Shown: piece by piece, positions 33,896 to 47,000 of the stretch
Layout: each line of letters opens with the position of its first letter
Position numbering within the stretch: position 1 is the stretch's first letter
Assembly: GCA_030407085.1 (NCBI GenBank)
Contig: CM059584.1
Span: 5,208,001 to 5,272,000, forward strand
DNA from: Trichopria drosophilae
Lineage: Eukaryota > Arthropoda > Insecta > Hymenoptera > Diapriidae
DNA length: 64,000 nt
Direction of reading: 5' to 3'
The notes under the pieces: generated by a model
What the model was told of the DNA's origin: nothing
The model's database searches: none
What the model saw: the letters and a program-made list of their open reading frames with translations, nothing else
Position numbers and translations under genes: made by a program

Positions 33896-36800
33896 CCCAT
33901 TTTTCGCTATAGAAAAGTCGTTTTTGATTAATTCAAGTTCAGAGAGAATGCTATGAATTTTCTAAAAGAGTCCTAGAAAATGTTGAAGTAGAGAGATAAA
34001 GCTTTCAACTGACGTACTCAGTTTTATTGCATACATTATATTGTTATAAAATATATTTTATCAAATCAGACGTTTATTAATAAAAGGCTTGAACTATAAA
34101 TAATCTAAAACCTAATTAAAAATACGAATTCCTTATATTCTCTTAGTGGTGATCTTTTTTTAAAGTTGAATTTTGTAATAATTTTGTAATAATCTGAAAA
34201 AATGTTCAACATATTTTTTCTGGTTTTCTCCAATTTTTGTGGAAATAGTAGAAATTCAAGACATTTGAAATCGTTTTTGTAAAAATTCGCTGCGTTTTTC
34301 ATTCTTAGTCAGTTATGATTTATTAAAAATTTGTAATTTTAGTCATTTAGTCAGAATTTATTATAAAGATGCAGTTTATTCTTGTTTCGTGACTCGTATT
34401 TGTATTTTTCTTTCACATATGATGTAAACTACTAAAATTTATTAAAAAACACAATTTGTGAATATCTACTGCAACCAAAAACGAATACATATCAATTTAA
34501 AATTATATAGATTTTGTAGTTGAAACAACAGGATTCGAATATCAAAATTAATATAATAAGTTGAATCTATCGATTTTCGGATCTGAAATTTCATAAAAGC
34601 GGTCGTTAATGAAACTACTGTTTTGGATGTTTTGCTTCAGGACTTAATTTAAATTTAGAAAAAGGCAGTTAACATGTCCTGTGTTAATTTTTTAAATAAG
34701 TTTTAATTTTTTTGAATTGAGTTCTGTTAAGACCGTCCTCAATGATTGTGATTTTATTTATATTATCAGACTTATGAAACTCCTCATCTGAAAATCAATA
34801 TCAAATATGTTCAAAATGTAGCTAATCAAATCAGTATAAATGTTCTTTTTTATAAAAATTGACAAATTAATATTTATATGGGTTATTTACATCATTTGGA
34901 GTAGGTACATTTTGGAAATTTGAGTTACAGTTGATGTTGAACGAGTGTGTTTTTGATCTATTTCAATTTGTATCGTCTGTGGAAAAAGTATCATTGCAGA
35001 TTCTCCAAATATGAATAAACTGCATGTTCGCGAAGTTTTCGACGGAAGGAGTAAAACTGAGTATTTTCAAAAGATCATAAGTCTAGAATGATAAAATGTA
35101 TCGATTTTGTTTAAAAGCATTTTTAAAGTTCTTGATTTGTAGTAATTCCACAAAAATTGACAATATTTATAAATATTTATTAAAGATTTCATCAGACTTA
35201 AAAGTCAGAAAAAAGTTACGAAATTCAGAATTTTAAAAATATCACAAAGAGAATATAACGTACGCCGTAAAACTGAGTGCACCAGATGAAGACTTTATTA
35301 CAATTTCAAAACATATGCTATCAGTGTTTTAGCTATATTCAAAGAATTTTTTAAATCCAACATATTTTTTGGCATGCTCGAAAAATCAAAGCGTTTACGA
35401 GCTTTGTCCGAAAGTGAACAATTTGAGGACAAAAAAACTATTTACGAAAAACATTTTTTTTTGGTAATTATTGTAACAATTTTTGTGTTTTCTTATTTAT
35501 TATAGCATAAATGGCTGATGACTGCCTAAAATACTCTAACTTTAAATTTTATTTTTGATTAGTTATAAATATAAAAAAGAACAATCAAAATTCAATTACG
35601 AGACTTATGATCATTTACAAATTTCACAATCAACATATCACATGATGTCGTTAATAGTGAATTAGTTTAGAAAAATAATCAATAATAAATCATAATTTTT
35701 ATTATATTGTAAGAAGAAAAAAGATTAATCCTTGCGAGTATCATTTACGTTCGCATATCCCATGCTCTTTATTGGTGTGTCCATCAAAGGCTTTTGCTTC
35801 ATGTAACTCTGTCATACAGCATAGGGGTTTGGAACACCAAAGGATAAATGTGTCTAAATTAAATATTAGTCTCTTTGGGTATTCTGATATTCTGTTAAAT
35901 GGCATTACATATACATATTGAAAAACTATTATCGTGTTCTTAATCAAAAACCTGTGAATTATGTAGTTTCTACCAAATGTCAAGTGATTTTTAAAAATTC
36001 GTCTCCCATTTCAATTTTAAGAAACTGAAATCAGATTCATAATCGCAGCAAACTCCAATATTCTCGAGTTAAAAATTTCATAGAAATTCATCCATCGTTT
36101 TTATGTAGTTGTTAATTTTGTGTTCTTCTCTTGAACTGTAACTCATACATGGCTCTAGAATTTGTAATTATTAATTTTTTGTAAGGCTACTTTTAGACAG
36201 TTTAGATGGTGTTATTAATCATAACTTAACCAAATTTTCAAAATTTAAACGCATAAAAAGCGACGCGCCCAAATTAGCTTTATATTTCCTTCGTTGGTGG
36301 AATTACTTATATATACAATATAGTATAGCATTTCACATGGATTTTGTTCCGCGTACAATTATATACAAATAGAGCTAATTACATACAATTATGTACAGCA
36401 ATAAATAATTGTATTTAAAATTATATATAATTATACATAATCCTTTTCCCCCGGACTACTATTTTTGATTCATTGATCTGAGAATTTTTTGTATACTTTA
36501 AGAGAAGATTTTCATTTAAATTTTACCATTGAATGTGACAGTTTAGTAAAATAGTTATCTAGTAAAACCTACGTTTTTAAAGTTCTACTACTAGTCTTAC
36601 ATTTACTTCAACTAAATACAAAACTTATTAGGAATAAGAAAATATTTTTAAATAATGGAGGTTTCTCTCCAAGTAACCATCTGTTTTGAAAAAATATCAA
36701 AGACCTTTTTAATATTAGACTATTATCACGTGAATAGTACTCAGTAATTTCTAGAAAAATATTATATTTCACGATTCTCGTGAAATGGTACCATATTGAT

Positions 36801-37155
36801 TTTCCATATAAACGTTCAGTAGCATCGCATTAATATGATCCTACGAAGAAATTGCAACCGATAATAGCCACATCTATTCGAAAAAAAATGGAAAAATCAT
36901 CAGAGAAGAAATAAAATATCACCCTTTGTGAATTTGAAAAGTAAAGGACCATATACAGAATATTCTTTTAACTACATTTCCAGATTCGATACGTAACTCA
37001 ATATTCAAGCGTATTATCTTCCGCAAAAAAAATTTTGCTCAGGGATAATTATGCTTCTGCGCTGCGTAGCTCCCCTACTGCATAAAGCAGAATATTTTCC
37101 GTCGTCTGCTCGAACTCAATAATACTGTATACGGCGTATAGTCGGAAGGTTAACA
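33896..37155. other. AT-rich stretch, nothing recognised
   Basis: No exon, TIR element or retroelement domain was found on either strand. Short frames (34105-34302 and 35741-35983, minus) have no motif. Words such as ACAATTATATACAA recur at 36300-36440, probably simple AT-rich sequence. Confidence 0.4.
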
Positions 37156-37530
37156 TCAGAGGAGGATGGGTGAAAATGCAAATGGTACTTCCGCCAGACT
37201 CTCCCGCACCATCACCCCTCCACCCGGGATTCTCTCCCAGATATAGTCGGCTCTTGGTAGCTGAAGACCGCAGAAGATTTGTAGCTGTCCCGGTATTTGT
37301 CCTATCCTGTCTATCCGGTTACGTCCATTCTGAGTCGTGCCATCCACGTTCGGTCTTATCCTTGAAACGATAAGCACTTTCCTCGTGGAGGAAATCAACC
37401 TATCAACCTGATAAAACACCATGCAAATATGAACCCTAAAGATTAACGACCGTCTGGAGGGCAGAAAATACGACGTGTCTTGCCCCTGATCATTGGCTAG
37501 AACATTTCCACTTAACTTATGAGTCCTCAT
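37156..37530 (-). other. GC-richer open segment, 124 codons, function unknown
   Basis: This block stands out by composition and is open for 124 codons on the minus strand and 67 on the plus. Neither peptide matches a family I know and no domain, signal peptide or membrane helix is clear. A plausible donor or acceptor pair was not identified. It could be an untranslated host exon, a regulatory block or a relic. I do not call it a gene. Confidence 0.3.
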
Positions 37531-38908
37531 GTCGTTTCATGTAGTATGAACTGAGAAACGTCGTATATACGCAGCTTTTCATCAATTAACAGTTCTACTG
37601 TTGGAGTGCAATTGAGTTTATCGATGGGGTTCGGCAGTATATATTCCCAGATAATCCCATGACTAGACTTGATAGACACTCGTTAGTACTACTGAATTAT
37701 GTGGAGTGTTTTGTCAGATATATTTAAATTCATAGTTATCCTATGCACCTCTTGTTCTGCATATTCATGTCGAATATATTACATTTGTGATCAATACAGG
37801 TAGTATTTTATGATTACTTAGTGCTCTGCGTATAAATCATAAAGAGGGGTTAATTAAAAGTTTATATAACGTCATCATTTCAATGTTTGACACCATTAAA
37901 GTATATGGGCAAATCCACAGAACTTTTAAACTTAGGTGTAAGTGAAGACATGCTAGTTTATATTTGTATTGAAACATATGTACGGGGTAAAACAAGTATA
38001 ATAGTAGTAAATATAGATACCGATGAAGTATTAGTCTCATAGCAGCGAATTTGAAATGATTTCAGGGATTTCAGGTTTGACTTGTAAGTTGCCTAAACTT
38101 TTCTAATCTTAACAGTTTTTCTTTGACGCCGTAATAGTTATCGAACTAAATCCAATTGAATTAGCTTCCTGTATCAATGATACAATCTCACCTGCCAGAA
38201 AATCGATGTGCTACTTCCCAGACGGAAGTTATGATACTGTTAAAATGTGTAAGAACATAATTGAGTTTTTTGAATTTTGGCAAAGTTAACTGTTTTAACA
38301 ACACGCCGTCTTTCTAAATTCAAAGCTATGAACATACCTTTATAGTTAACGCGAAAACGAAAATTTTGAGACGTGGTAGAAGTATGTGCTGCAAGTATTC
38401 TTCAAATCACAGCACTCCAAATATAGGTTGTCGAAACGTAACTCGCAAAGAAAAATCAGTTTTTCCTAGGGCACATCAAGAATATCATCTTTGGGGGCCT
38501 AGTTGAGATTGTAATTGGTTTCTTTACTCTATTTATATATAAAAACGCAGTGGCACTAGTGAGACATTTAAATATTAGGCTGCAGAGGCTTAAATAATTT
38601 TATGAACGACTTTGTCTTATGTATTAAGTACACTTTATGCTCTCTTCATTACTTTTCTACGGCAAGTAAAGCAATGGGTGCCCATCAAATATCATGTACA
38701 ACTCATGCACATATATCAAAGGTCATACGCTTGTATATTTACTGCGTAATGTAACATAATATGAACTAATTAGTTCAACAAGTGTACAATATACGTCAAG
38801 GGATTGAAATGGCCATTTTTCACAATAATTTTGATGATGCCGGCTTAGTGGTCTATATAGCGGGTAACTCTTTGTGTTTAATACCACTAAAAAAGCATTT
38901 TAGACGAC
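37531..38908. other. No supported gene
   Basis: The sequence is moderately AT-rich, with one open frame at 37837-38040 (minus) that has no known motif. Nothing else is recognised. Confidence 0.35.
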
Positions 38909-39619
38909 GTGTATCATACTTATGAAAAAGGTATTCTGAAAATTATTATTGTAAATACTCCAAAAAAATACATAGCGTTCATTTTGGTGCATCAAAAAAG
39001 CAAGTGTCGTTGCATACAGGAGCTTTTTTTTAGAAAAATACAGAGTCAGAAAAAATCGAATGCCGATCGTTTTGCACAGTCTCTGAATGTCTTCGTCATG
39101 ATGCTTCATCCGTATGGGCTCATCTACAACCAATACTGAAAGAACAAGACAAATTTGTTCTTGTTTTCACACTATTGCTCATCATTGAAGATATCACGTG
39201 CTTCTTGGAATTACACTACAACAAGCCATGGAAAAAGCGTTGCTGATGCCATAGGAGGTACTGTAAAGGGCTTGTGCGACCGAGCGTTTAGTTGCGGTAC
39301 AGATATCATTTCTGCACGGAAGATGATTGACATTGTCACCTCAACAACAAATTCTAAAGTGCACATGGAACTAGTAACAGAAAGTGATATTGTAAAAGTT
39401 GATAGGTTAGTAAACAGCAACATAAAACCTGCACCAAACTCGAGTAAAGTTCACCAGGTCATTTGGTGTAATAAAAAAGAAAATGATTTGTTTCTGAATT
39501 ATCTGTCATGCACTTCACGTATTTATGATCCCCCATGTATCCATTATCCATTAAAACCGAATAAATATTGCACAATTCCTGACCCCATAACAAAAGAAAA
39601 ACGGAAGATAATCAAATAA
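38909..39619 (+). pseudogene. Remnant of an uncharacterised, probably transposon-associated protein family (SHGK/GGxxK motif)
   Basis: From 39155 the frame reads SWNYTTTSHGKSVADAIGG, then TVKGLCDRAFS, and stays open to a TAA at 39617-39619. I recall an uncharacterised family in insects and cnidarians in which SSVWAHLQPIL is followed by a QYRNK segment and then WN...SHGKGA.DG.GG..KR. The first block is visible here in another frame at about 39109-39150 (ASSVWAHLQPILKEQ), so a small deletion or frameshift separates the two parts. An in-frame TGA at 39137-39139 also interrupts the frame from 38909. The frame has no ATG at 39155, only TTG. The role is unknown; multicopy distribution in genomes would fit a mobile element. 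Confidence 0.6.
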
Positions 39620-39686
39620 ATTGCAATTGGTATTGTCTGTGAAAATCTAAAAGTAAACAAATGCAATTCAAATTTAATGTTTAGAT

Positions 39687-39709
39687 ATTATTATTATTAT
39701 TATTATTAA
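39687..39709. repeat. (ATT)n microsatellite
   Basis: About eight ATT units occur in a row just downstream of the ORF remnant ending at 39619. Confidence 0.9.
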
Positions 39710-40084
39710 TGACATAATTGTTACTGTTATAACGTTTACATCATTTATTAAAATTTAATAGTATGATTCATTTAAAAAAGCTACAATTTTTATTTCTTAA
39801 CCCTCTGTGCACGACGCCGTCCTTTAAAAATGAGTAACAGGGACGGATTCCTAGTCTCAGTTTACCAATTAAACATGTGTATCATAAGAAAAACGTGTGC
39901 TTTGTAGTTGAAAAAGAAATTTTTTTTTTCACCAAAATGAAAAGTTCTGTGGATTTGCCCATATGCCAGTTTCTAAATACAGATTTTGTATCGAATTGCA
40001 AGTATTGATTAATGATAAACTGACAACTTTCAAAATCGTGCAACATAATTAATGATGATCGAGTACAACTTTCGGGGACACTGT

Positions 40085-40345
40085 CTAGACTCTAGCAGGA
40101 TTACCCTGGCTGCATTCGGGATCCAACTGGACTTGTCAGTCATCACTGAATAGATCAGGGTCAGATTTGAGAGCCTGTCATAACCTGACCAGGATACCCT
40201 AATTTCATTATAGATCCGAATGTGGACTTGCCCAGCTGCATTGCAGTCAGAAACTGGTTGATGTTCTGGCTAATCTGGTAGTTTCTGAATCAGGTTAATC
40301 AGGCTGCCAACTGGGTCCCATTTCTATTGGGGTCAATCGACCCTG
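40085..40345. repeat. Short-word island: CCAG/CTGG
   Basis: CCCTGGCTGCATTC, CCAACTGGAC, CCTGACCAGG, CCCAGCTGCATTGC, GTTCTGGCTAATCTGG, AGGCTGCCAACTGGG and GACCCTGG are packed into 260 bp on both strands. The density of CTGG/CCAG/CAGCTG is far above the AT-rich surroundings, and the vocabulary matches 29115-29365. Confidence 0.5.
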
Positions 40346-41574
40346 GTACGTGTGGGCTCCCTTCAGAAATGATGGACTTTCCTCCAAATCATATTACACT
40401 GATAAAAGTACGGAGTTAAAATGGTGGGTGGCTACTAATCCTGACACCTTAAAATTCAAAACTTCCAAATCGATGGGATGTGTTCATAGTCAATCTTTTG
40501 AGCGTCGGGATTTTGAACAGTTCTGTTTACGGCACATCACGATTTTAAGATGTTGGGTAAAACCCGTAAGAGCAGGAAACATAAAAAAAAGGAGTAGGAT
40601 ATCCTAACCCTCACAATTAATTGCCCTGATTATATCTAAATCACATAATGAAAATAGTTTTCATTCGGTAACTAGAGTCAATTCCAAGGAAATACGAATG
40701 AAATTATTGGATATCTTTAACAAATTGCATTACCTCGCTAAATTCTTGGGCAAGCCATTTTTAGCAGAAAAGTTTGCGAAACGACTGTGGCAGAGAATGG
40801 CAATTCCATTACGTGAATTTCTGATCAGAGAGAAATTCTGAAGGCGCACCGAGTATATCAGATACCACTAAAGCCGGTATCGACAAAAGAAAACTTATCA
40901 GACCACGTGTCATCGCCTTACCGCATATGCGTAGACTATAGGAAACGTCGCAGAGACGCGGCCGCTGCATATTCAATATCCGTGCGAACGATCCTAGGTA
41001 TAATACGTGCAATTCAGGGTTCAGACTCTAAGGTGAACGAATGCGGGAGTACAACCTCTCGGTGTCAAGTCCCTGATACGCGATACGAATAATTAATTCG
41101 CCCATCAACGAGGGTACAGTATGTTGGTGATATCGTCGCACCGACACATAAAATTGATACTCGACCATGCCCTAGCTCCCCATTCGCCTCTAGCAACCGT
41201 CGGCGACGTCGAACGCAACCGCCTATATACATGCATTTTCTATATCTATATCTGCGTGTGGCAGTGATGCTCTTCCCGCTGTTCGCAAATATACCTTCAT
41301 ATTTATGACACCCTCTTCGAATGCAAACTCGAACCTTATTCAATTTGTGTGGGTTAAAATTTGAAAATGGCTGATGCAGCTAGTAGAAACTTTAAAACAC
41401 TAACAACTTCACTTCGGTGGCCGCAAATAATATCGCGTACAATGGCCTCTATTATTTCCAACCCTTCATTCAGACATTGCGTCCATATTTGCAGTTACAC
41501 TCATAAAACGTCTTCGGCATTCTATGTTATTTATCTCACAATGAACCACAGGAAGTAAATATTGGACATTGACC
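40346..41574. other. GC-richer stretch without a supported gene
   Basis: From about 40800 to 41350 the sequence is CpG-containing and less AT-rich than its surroundings. Open frames at 40350-40607 and 40907-41092 (plus) and 41065-41343 (minus) show no domain. The minus frame is arginine-rich only because of composition. A host regulatory or untranslated block is possible. Confidence 0.3.
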
Positions 41575-42540
41575 AGTTTTTACCCAGACAGAAATGGGTG
41601 GATGATAACTAGTAATGTACTAAGTCTGTACTGGTAGCCAGTATGGATGAGTCACTATTATCAATAAACCGGCAAAAAGCTGAGCTAGCACTAGTATCCA
41701 GTCCTGCTGCAATAACAAATCAGTACCGCTAATAGTACCGCCAAAACACTGACTAAGTACAGGAAGCCAGTACTATATTGGCTAAACGAGTACTAACTGA
41801 CAGAGCAAATTAGTACTGACGCAACATGGTTTCCAGTACTGATACCAGTAAGAAGTAACGTCTGAAAGCCGTAATACGTTAGTATTAACCCATTACAGGT
41901 AGCCAGTACTATATTCGGTATAAAAACAGTACTAGCTGATGGAGTAAATGAGAACAAATGATATATTGACAGACAATAATATGTCAACGGTAACAAAGAA
42001 CGTCTGACGTTCTGACGTCAACAGTGAATCAGTACTGACAGAAGACCGGTCAAAATACTCATTTAGTACTGAGGTTAGCATTGACTTTCGGAGTCAAGAC
42101 AATAGTAACTAACAGCTCAGTAATCAGTAATGTTTTAGTAAGGCTTTATCAGTGACGGTTGTGAGCTGTTTTTCTGATTTGAGTCAGTACAAAACCAGCA
42201 CTAAATTCAATATTTCTGAATTTTACGTTGTGTTTCAAAAGTCCATTTTATTGCTTTATGGCAATGTGCCAGTACTTCGCCAGGATTGGTTCAGTACTGT
42301 AATCGGAGTTGCTCAACTGTGGTAATAACTGCAGGCGTCAGTACTACAGGGTTACCTAACAGTACCGACAGACAGCATTAAAAACTGGCAATAACTAGGT
42401 ACATATCAGTACTGAAAGACAGTACTGATTCCATTCTCCGCGACCGCGGTAGTCAGTACCAGTAACTGGCCCAGAAAAGGTTGAGTATTAGCGGCCAATA
42501 CTCCGGCGTACAATACCAGCTCAGTACAGTGTCGGCAATT
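41575..42540. repeat. AGTACT-rich island, about 960 bp
   Basis: The palindromic hexamer AGTACT occurs at least a dozen times by eye (for example near 41770, 41790, 41812, 41837, 41907, 41928, 42030, 42065, 42270, 42294, 42340, 42408 and 42421), together with many CAGTACC, CAGTACA and CCAGTA variants. Spacing is irregular, from 13 bp to over 100 bp. One longer string, GCCAGTACTATATT, recurs about 137 bp apart (41765 and 41902), so some unit duplication has also happened. No open frame, TIR or known repeat explains it. Confidence 0.75.
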
Positions 42541-43811
42541 TTTTCTTACAAATTTCTACCTGGGTAATTCTATTTTGTAATTAATCTGATTCCATTAAGC
42601 ATAAATCTTCGACGTACTGACTTATTATTGTTAAATAAGTTTGGTTGTCAGAATCAAACTATTCGGTCACGATAATAAAAATAAAGAATATATATACCGA
42701 CGTATTACGTTTTTCAAGTTTTACGTTTGAATTGTTTGTATTTCAATGATTTATTCATTCTCGACTCATAATGTTAAATAAAAACAGAAATGATCGATCG
42801 CTTCGATCTTCGTTCGTCGTACCATATGGCGCCAATTTTCAAACCAAGATCCATCTTATTAAATCTTTTTACTCTAGTATTGATAATGTACTCTGTATAC
42901 AAGCACAGCTTTAAAAACAAAACTATAAAATAACATCTACATCTATTTCTAAGAGTTTCTATTCAATCCTGCATCTATTACCAACAATTGGTAAGTAAAG
43001 TACTGAACCACTATTGTATTAAAAGATACAATATGAAAGTTCCATAATCGTTACAATGGATAGGTTGGGAGGGTAAGCGAAAGGTCTTAACGAAACATAC
43101 ATAACCACACATAGTTATCTATATATAAGAAAGGTATTATACCGTTGTCGGGACATGCGGTGCCCCGAGCTGTGTATAACTGGAAGGACGTGTCACATGG
43201 TGAACAATAGGGACCTGGTAGTTTCGAAAGGTGAGACGGCTATTATAGGGAGTCCGATGGTTCAGAAGGTCCACGGGGAGAAATTCTCTCTCCACAGTTA
43301 CAGAGCCCCGCTCTATATGATCCGCTACATCGCCTCACGCAATTAGGTCGTCAGGTGGTGGAATAATCTGACCAGGGATTTTGGCCGTTTAGTTATTCAA
43401 ACCTCATTTGCGCAGATTTTTTAATTATCGGGGAAGGGGATTTTTTAGTTGTCTTAGGTTTAAAATAGATCATATTATCAATGTGATCATGATGGGGTAG
43501 TCATGGTTATGCTAAACGTCGAACAAAAGTTTTCTAATTCATTGAGCTTTATTCAAAATTATTTGTATTTACGAAATCCAGATAATGTATGTGTAGTTCT
43601 ATGAGAGAATATAATGTTATTTCGACACATTTTTTATACATTTCAGGTATGACAAGTGGGTTAATTTACAGTTAATAATACTATCTAAACTTTCTGAAAA
43701 TGACCAGATAAAAAATTAATAATTACAAATTCTAGAGGTATGTATGAGTTAGAATCCCAGAGATGAAAACGAAATTAACATCTACACAAAAAACTATAAG
43801 TGAATTTTATA
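42541..43811. other. No supported gene; one GC-richer block
   Basis: At 43150-43430 a GC-rich block is open for 63 codons on the plus strand and continues in frame past one TAG as VVRWWNNLTRDFGRLV. I do not recognise the peptide. It might be a decayed mobile-element or host coding relic, but composition alone could explain it. Confidence 0.3.
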
Positions 43812-44015
43812 AAAGTTGTTACTCGGGGGTTTACCAGGTCACTAATTACGAATCCGAAATCAGCTTCTGAAATAACGAAAATGTCGAATCCAATATGCCA
43901 TACGAATTTTTAAATAATTCATTGGATTTGTTTGAAACTTGTTACTCGGGGTTTGCTAGGTTCGATGATTATGAATCAGATATGAAGTGGTCAGAAATCA
44001 AAATGGCAAATCCAA
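43812..44015. repeat. Two tandem units of about 123 bp, shared with the foldback core
   Basis: GTTACTCGGGGGTTTACCAGG at about 43818 and GTTACTCGGGGTTTGCTAGG at about 43940 start two diverged units, each ending near ATCCAATA. Read in reverse this is the unit at the centre of the foldback element at 11484-12408 (CCCCGAGTAC, GATTCGTCATTAGCGAC). Weaker relatives with CGCCATTTTGAATTTT or CGCCATCTTGAATTC occur at about 44475 and 61950. Confidence 0.65.
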
Positions 44016-47000
44016 TAGGATGAAGGAATTGATAAACATAACCTCAAATTCACTAGAAACTACATGGTTGCCGAACCCAACAACTGATTGACCCAACCAA
44101 CACATCGTTATCCTTAAAATAAATTGTTTTTGGCAAGGTTGGTCTCGGATACTGAAGTCATGAACAGAACTGTTCATCATTTACTGTTTATTACTTAGAT
44201 TTTAAAAGAAATAATTTATATAGTTTAAAAGCGTGCATATGTTCTCTAAACAGTTTTTAATTTCACTTAGAGGTTATGACATGTTATCAGCGCCAATCAG
44301 TGCAATGAATTGCAAAAGTTGCCTAATCTGACAAACTTGGATTATGCTGCTTCAAGTGTTCGACTTACTTAATATGTATAATTCTATAAATAAAACTCCA
44401 TTATACTTATATCGAAAACTCACAAATGCAAATGTTAATAAGGATCCTTTTTTGCTCTGAAATCGTCCGTCATATTAGATTCGCCATTTTGAATTTTAAA
44501 TAATTGAATTCATGCTTTAATACAATCGAGAAAAATCTTAAAAACGCAACTCAACTGATGTTATTTCCGTTATACTAGTTGTGAATGCTTACGGGCCGTA
44601 ACAAATATCATTGTCATGAGATCTTGATACTATTATGTAAATTCAAAAAAAAGTTGGACTGAAATAAGTGGTTTTATCTCGTGGTAATACACTTTACATC
44701 CAAACTACATTCAAGAACGTAACAGTCGTAATGTCATTTGTGGTATGGATGTACAACGTGTACAAATCTGCAGTATTCCGATGTAAGTTCAGTGGTTTTC
44801 ATTGTTACATCATTCTACGTTTACATAGAAATATTTAATAATTATTTATTTTGAGTTTTTCTAAATTTGCTGATACAAATCTGCAGCCTACTTCAGAGTC
44901 ATATTCTTAATGTCATAGTTTTAATCATTCTTTCCCACATAACGCCATTACATTGGGTATAAGAACCCGAGACTAAGTGTTTTCAGTTTTTCAATTTATT
45001 ATTTTTTATTAGCTATTTGGAACACTATTATTATATGCTATCTCGAAGTCATGATGTATGCCAAAAATATATTCGAAAACCACATTTTACTTCTACAGTT
45101 TTGTTCATCTTTATTCTCAAATTTTATTGTAACCACTTTTCATCATATATTTTGAATTTTAATCTTCTAAATGTGGAAATTTAAAATTTATTTGATACCA
45201 AATTTTAATATCAAATAGTAATTTATATAATAGAAGTAATATATTCCAGTTACACATCATATTTTTCGAAACTTTTCCTGAGGAAACAAAAAAAAATAGT
45301 AACGTGGTTGCTATATGATAAGAATACATAAGTTCTAGACGAAAATGTAATTCGTCATTTCAACGTATTTTACCCCTAACAGGATATAAGTATTAACATG
45401 ACGATAATATACAATACTATATATTACTATATGAAACGTTAAAATGCAGACTTTTTTATCGAAATTTGAAGCTATTGGATTACGACGTTTCTGGAAAGAC
45501 ATAAAGCTGAAAGACCCAGAAGGGAATATTTGAAGGCCATGACGTATATGCCTAAGATCCCTCAGGTGATGTATTTATCCTACCTGGTTCAAAGGAATTC
45601 TAAAGCAAACTCTCCATGAAAGGCACCGGGTATACATTATGATAGTGCTGGTATACTCGTTTAATGCGAAGGTACCCCAAATCACTTTAGTTGCAATAGC
45701 TTACTATAACTCCAACAAAGGTTTTGGTAAAGTCGCGCATTCGAAAAAAAGTAAAATTCTTAAAGATTGTGAAAAAACTATTATAACCTAATTTACACAT
45801 CTGTATTACCAATGTGAAATTTTTCATGTATCTCATTATAAAACAAAATACAAATTATTTAATATGAAGTTTTTCCACGATACAGATTTTGGTTTGAACT
45901 TTATAAACATTGTAAAGTGATGTTCTTTTCAGAAAATGTTAAATACCAACTTTTTGAGCCAACAGACAAAAATTCCGCAGAAAAAAGTTTCAACAAGATA
46001 AGAGAGGATTTAAAGCAGAATGCGTAATGAAATTCGAAAGAAAATTTATGAGATGTGTCAATTAAAAGATGTAGTAAATTCTAAAGGTACAGACTTTTTG
46101 TGCGATCTAAGATGAGGAGAGAAATGTATTATTGTTGTAAGGCTAAAGAGTGGAACATTAATTATTTACAACCGTTCAAAAAACATCAAAAAATTATTTT
46201 TTTAGTTATTTTTTACGAGGAATTCAATGGAAATAAAAATTGTAAATATTTTTTTGTTACTAAACGAAATTTTTTTTTAACCGTAATTATTTAGAAAATA
46301 AATTTTTATGTTCCTCCGATTTTTTTTGTATTTTAAATTAATTTAGAAAAATGTAATAGCAGTTTTTCGAACAAAAGAAGTGTTTTTTCGCGCAGAAATA
46401 TATGGGACAAAAAAATGTATCTTAAGGCACTCTTATCGCTGAATTTAATGCTGAAATACTATCGTAGAATAAAATGTGTAACAAATTTTTTTTTTCAATT
46501 AATTTGGAAAAATGTAATAGCATTTTTTAAAATAACAAATTTCTTTAGTCCCAAAATTTATTAGTCAACGAAATTTGTTACACTTTTTATTGTGGTAGCA
46601 CTGATTTCCTCATAGAAAATTACCAAAGAAATATTTTTAGTTTCTTTCTATTTATTTTTTTTATAATTTTTTGGTATTCTTTTTACACAACTGTTTCCTA
46701 TGATTCATTTTGTGCGTGGATCCACCCGTTAAAAATTATTAACCAAATTGTTCGTCCTTGTGCATATGAAAAAACTTAGTCCCAACCATTACAGTCAGTT
46801 TTGTATGCAGGAGGGTTAAGAACATGAAAGTACATTTTTGCGAAAAAGGAAAACAGCAAAGCGGTGTTTGAATTGCTAGGTTACAATATATGAAAATCTT
46901 GTCATATTAGAGGAATTTTTCGGTTAGATTGGGATTCAACGGTTCGAAAACGTTCTGGGTACAGATATCGGTCTCATTTTCTTGGCCTATATAATATTTG

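Noticed and set aside
39798..46820. TTAACCCTCTGTGCACG at about 39799 and GCAGGAGGGTTAA at about 46807 as possible ends of one piggyBac element
   Set aside because: The two ends match only for CCCTC and then diverge; 7 kb between them contains no transposase.
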